A stretch of 8,118 nt of DNA. Source: Deltaproteobacteria bacterium. GTDB lineage: Bacteria > Desulfobacterota > DSM-4660 > Desulfatiglandales > B25-G16. Of the stretch, positions 6,194 to 8,118 are shown in pieces (the stretch's first letter is position 1; every line of letters starts with the position of its first letter). Below the pieces are notes generated by a model that was not told the DNA's origin, made no database searches, and worked only from the letters and a program-made list of their open reading frames with translations. The stretch covers positions 925,846 through 933,963 of the forward strand of contig CP070660.1 of NCBI GenBank assembly GCA_020355145.1. The letters run 5' to 3'. The translations under genes and the position numbers were made by a program.

Positions 6194-7471
6194 TCATTTC
6201 AGCCAAGGGGGCATCTCAATGGTACCAGTAGCTGCTGCCTCTGGAAAGATACATACCCTCCTACCATCCTGCCATTGAATCCAAGAACCCAATACACTTG
6301 TCTTTGGATCATAACCATAAATTATCTGGTGATTCTTATCAAATCTTATCGTTCCCCTGACGGCAGGAAGATTCGTCTTCTCCAGGGAGGCTATCAGTTT
6401 GTCCTTATCAAGGGTTCCGGCGCGCTCAATAGCATCCTTTAGTACCCAAAGTGCCTCATACGCGCTTACACACCCAGTGCTTCGAGGTGCCACACCCCAT
6501 CTTTTCTTAAAGGCGTTATAGAATTTCATGGTCCTTGGCATTACATTGGTGGGGACACAGCCAGTCTCCGAAAGAGTGACCATAGTGTAAGCACATTTGC
6601 CCTTGGTTGCCTTCCAGAAACCAGGATCCTCAGCAGCACCAATAAAGCCAATGGGTAGTGCTGGCACCTCCATATCAGCCCACTGCTTCAAGAGAATAGA
6701 GGTTTCCGGCGAATAAGCCCACAAGAACAAAACCTGTGCCCCTGATTTTTTGCACTCGCGCAATGCCACGGAATAATCAGTGGTACCAATGGGATGTTTG
6801 TCTCGGCCTACGATCTCCCAGCCATCTTTTACAGCGAGCTTTTCCACAATACCGGCAGCCTTCCTGCACATCAGGCTGTCATCTATGGAGATGAACATCT
6901 TGCTAAAACCGAACGTCTCTTTTATCTTATGTAACAGGTCAACCCCCTCTTTTATATACCACTTGACACTGCCGCTTTCCCTGAAGGAGTACCTATATCT
7001 TTTAGGACTATCAGCTACCTTTCTATCCCAGGTAGGTGTATAGCATCCAATGGATACAATATCCACTATCTTGTACCTTGCATAAAGATCCATGGCCGCA
7101 ATCCCACACTCTGACATGCAGGGACCGCCGACTATAACATCTGACCTTTTCTGCAATATAAGTTTTTCTATTGCCAGGAGCACCTCACTTGTTGGCACAC
7201 CTGGCTCTTCATCCCTTGTATCTATTATTTCAAGCTTAAGGGGGCGCATTACGCCACCGACATTAACCCCACCTTCAGCATTAATTTCCTCTGCAGCGAG
7301 GATCATACCCCTCTCACCATTTTGCCCGTATGCACTTGCTCGAGGAACAGGACAGCCGACTATTATTGGCTTACCCCTTTTTTCTGCCCTGGCACAAACT
7401 ACCCCCAATACCCCTACCATTGTTGTTACTATAAATAGAACAGAAAAGGTCCAAAAGATCTTTTTCTTCAT
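6194..7471 (-). CDS. livK: Periplasmic ligand-binding protein of a Liv-type ABC importer
   Basis: The solute receptor of the importer, a type 1 periplasmic binding protein of 425 residues. The ATG at 7471 is preceded by AAGGAGGT with good spacing; the GTG at 7477 would overlap that site and is rejected. The N-terminus MKKKIF, a hydrophobic core and ARA followed by Glu (about 27-30) form a signal peptide with probable signal peptidase I cleavage. The Cys at 26 lacks a proper lipobox. Family marks are IIVGCPVP, AAEEINAEGGVNVGG, the LEIIDTRDEEP region, the segment VRGTIRFDKNHQIIYG, and the C-terminal WIQWQDGRR and PPWLK. The mature part has ten cysteines (about 40, 118, 122, 143, 202, 240, 293, 305, 334, 407), far more than I expect for LivK. 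The ligand could be a branched-chain amino acid, an amide or an aromatic acid. First gene of the operon. Confidence 0.93.
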   Translation of the reverse strand: MKKKIFWTFSVLFIVTTMVGVLGVVCARAEKRGKPIIVGCPVPRASAYGQNGERGMILAAEEINAEGGVNVGGVMRPLKLEIIDTRDEEPGVPTSEVLLAIEKLILQKRSDVIVGGPCMSECGIAAMDLYARYKIVDIVSIGCYTPTWDRKVADSPKRYRYSFRESGSVKWYIKEGVDLLHKIKETFGFSKMFISIDDSLMCRKAAGIVEKLAVKDGWEIVGRDKHPIGTTDYSVALRECKKSGAQVLFLWAYSPETSILLKQWADMEVPALPIGFIGAAEDPGFWKATKGKCAYTMVTLSETGCVPTNVMPRTMKFYNAFKKRWGVAPRSTGCVSAYEALWVLKDAIERAGTLDKDKLIASLEKTNLPAVRGTIRFDKNHQIIYGYDPKTSVLGSWIQWQDGRRVCIFPEAAATGTIEMPPWLK

Positions 7472-7587
7472 GGCCACCTCCTTTTTAAAAAATAACTATG
7501 AATACTACTACTTAATCAAAAATCATCACCCCTTTTCATATATGACCTCTCGGTCGAATACCAGTGATTCTTACAAAAAACCAAAAA

Positions 7588-7617
7588 ATGCTATTTCAAT
7601 GGAGGTAAAAAAGTCAA
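7588..7617 (-). promoter_or_regulatory. livK: Candidate sigma-70-like promoter for livK
   Basis: On the - strand TTGACT (7617-7612) is followed after 18 nt by TAGCAT (7593-7588), giving five and four matches to the consensus hexamers. Transcription would begin near 7580, leaving a leader of about 110 nt before the livK ATG. The leader contains the GACC-TCTC-GGTC palindrome, which could be an operator. The region is A/T-rich, so chance matches are likely. Confidence 0.3.
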
Positions 7618-7626
7618 GCTTGTTTT

Positions 7627-7776
7627 AACCCGAATTTCACATGGGTATATCGAAAGCCTGACTAATCCTGTCATTGCGAGCGACCTGCCCGCCATCGCGA
7701 GCGCTCAGGCGAGGCGGGCGGGAGCGAAGCAATCATTTTGTGAAGGGATTGCGGAGACCCTTGCGAAATTCGGGTT
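7627..7776. repeat. 150-bp palindromic element with terminal inverted repeats (MITE- or BIME-like)
   Basis: The element is bounded by AACCCGAATTTC (7627-7638) and its perfect reverse complement (7765-7776), with A/T-rich flanks on both sides. Inside are TCATTGCGAGCGA (7671-7683) and GAGCGAAGCAATC (7722-7734), which match from memory a palindromic intergenic repeat seen in many unrelated bacterial genomes. GCAATC (7729-7734) pairs with GATTGC (7747-7752). The centre is a GC-rich hairpin unlike the A/T-rich surroundings. No coding frame is present. It could be a small non-autonomous transposable element or a dispersed repeat; target-site duplication is not clear. Confidence 0.65.
7687..7719. 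repeat. GC-rich nested hairpin inside the 7627-7776 element
   Basis: GCCCGCC (7687-7693) pairs perfectly with GGCGGGC (7713-7719). After one unpaired A, TCGC (7695-7698) pairs with GCGA (7709-7712). The loop itself contains the palindrome GAGCGCTC (7699-7706). This looks like a second palindrome inserted into the common TCATTGCGAGCGA/GCGAAGCAATC repeat, since the two halves of that repeat flank it. Confidence 0.6.
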
Positions 7777-7796
7777 TAAAATTACTTCGCTATATG

Positions 7797-7890
7797 TAAG
7801 CGTTCACCCCAACCACCTCCATCTCGGCCTATAGATATCGCACCGAGGAAATTGACCCAGTCCCGCTAAAACATCACCGGCAAACGCTTA
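7797..7890. repeat. 94-bp segment bounded by 8-bp inverted repeats (possible transposon remnant)
   Basis: TAAGCGTT at 7797-7804 is matched by AACGCTTA at 7883-7890. With the preceding G the left end reads GTAAGCG, which resembles ends known from IS66-family insertion sequences. The right end lacks the matching final C. The segment is too short to code for a transposase, and I see no transposase motif in any frame. An IS66-derived miniature element is one reading; a chance 8-bp match is another. Confidence 0.3.
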
Positions 7891-8037
7891 TTGTTACATT
7901 ACCCTTGACCAAAAATCGCCCCCTCTATTATTATCCTTGGGAGGGTTTTCGTTGGAGAGCAGCTTTCATCTAAATATAAGACACCAACGGCGCCAGTCTT
8001 GGTAATCTCTTATTCAACAGGGCAGATAGATGGGTAG

Positions 8038-8065
8038 TGTCCGTTGATAGTTGTCCGTTGTCTAA
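8038..8065 (+). repeat. Heptanucleotide repeat near right edge
   Basis: TGTCCGT occurs at 8038-8044 and again at 8052-8058, exactly 14 nt apart. The intervening unit TGATAGT and the following TGTCTAA keep the 7-nt register. The style is the same as the GTCAYTN repeat at 2293-2397, though the unit differs. It lies between genes and has no evident coding role. Confidence 0.5.
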
Positions 8066-8118
8066 ACGACAAAATTTAAGTAATTCGTCTAGATAGCAGA
8101 GAAGAATGCAGAAATCTA

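Larger units (their letters stand above)
7472..8118. other. 647-bp non-coding stretch upstream of livK
   Basis: No frame here has both a start with a ribosome-binding site and family-like protein sequence. From left to right it holds the livK ribosome-binding site and A/T-rich leader, a small palindrome GACC-TCTC-GGTC (7544-7555), a candidate livK promoter (7588-7617), an element with 12-bp terminal inverted repeats (7627-7776), a short inverted-repeat segment (7797-7890) and a heptanucleotide repeat near the right edge (8038-8065). The rest, 7891-8037, I do not recognise; the pairing of CCCTC (7921-7925) with GAGGG (7941-7945) is weak. Confidence 0.6.

Noticed and set aside
7472..7477. GTG at 7477 as start of livK
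   Set aside because: It overlaps the AAGGAGGT ribosome-binding site. The ATG at 7471 follows that site properly and opens a normal signal peptide.
7092..7628. 178-codon open frame on the + strand across the start of livK
   Set aside because: It is antisense to the livK signal peptide and N-terminal domain and resembles no protein family. The livK frame has clear family motifs, so this is a shadow frame.
7627..7776. CRISPR array or tRNA gene in the repeat-rich region upstream of livK
   Set aside because: The repeats are palindromic and single, without regular spacers. No cloverleaf with a CCA-type end or anticodon arm could be drawn.
7917..7950. Rho-independent terminator formed by CCCTC and GAGGG followed by TTTT
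   Set aside because: The stem is only 5 bp with a loop of about 15 nt, and no gene ends nearby in the visible sequence.

Overview
This window comes from a bacterial chromosome and carries two ABC transport gene clusters of the branched-chain amino acid (HAAT/Liv) type, placed tail to tail. Base composition looks moderate (mid-40s % GC by eye, not computed). Arginine is written largely with AGG/AGA, and several genes start with GTG or TTG. The Liv genes beside an acyl-CoA ligase, and the style of the intergenic repeats, would fit an uncultivated anaerobe of the Desulfobacterota or Nitrospirota kind. That placement is an impression, not a demonstration.

Left part, + strand (1-2276): the 3' part of a livG-type ATPase gene, whose Walker A lies off the window, is followed after 4 nt by an AMP-forming acyl-CoA ligase. 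The ligase ribosome-binding site is built into the last codons of livG, so the two are surely co-transcribed. A 130-bp convergent gap (2277-2406) holds heptanucleotide repeats and a short palindrome.

Right part, - strand (7471 down to 2407): a complete five-gene transporter operon in the order livK (periplasmic binding protein), livH, livM (permeases), livG, livF (ATPases). livH-livM-livG-livF are packed with gaps of 2-3 nt or a 14-nt overlap. livK is separated from livH by 379 nt holding degenerate tandem repeats and a hairpin.

Far right (7472-8118): no convincing gene. The stretch holds a candidate livK promoter, a 150-bp element bounded by 12-bp perfect inverted repeats with nested GC-rich palindromes, a second short inverted-repeat segment, and another heptanucleotide repeat.

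How it works together: LivK would bind a small carboxylate or amino acid in the periplasm, LivH/LivM carry it across the inner membrane, and LivG/LivF supply ATP hydrolysis. The ligase on the other strand would activate a carboxylic acid as its CoA thioester. The substrate cannot be read from the sequence. The two LivG copies are about 65% identical, so the two clusters look like diverged duplicates. I see no new defence, mobile or regulatory system that I could defend. The most notable features are the paired, unusual LivG ATPases, the ligase occupying the place of livF, the cysteine-rich LivK, and several families of short intergenic repeats.
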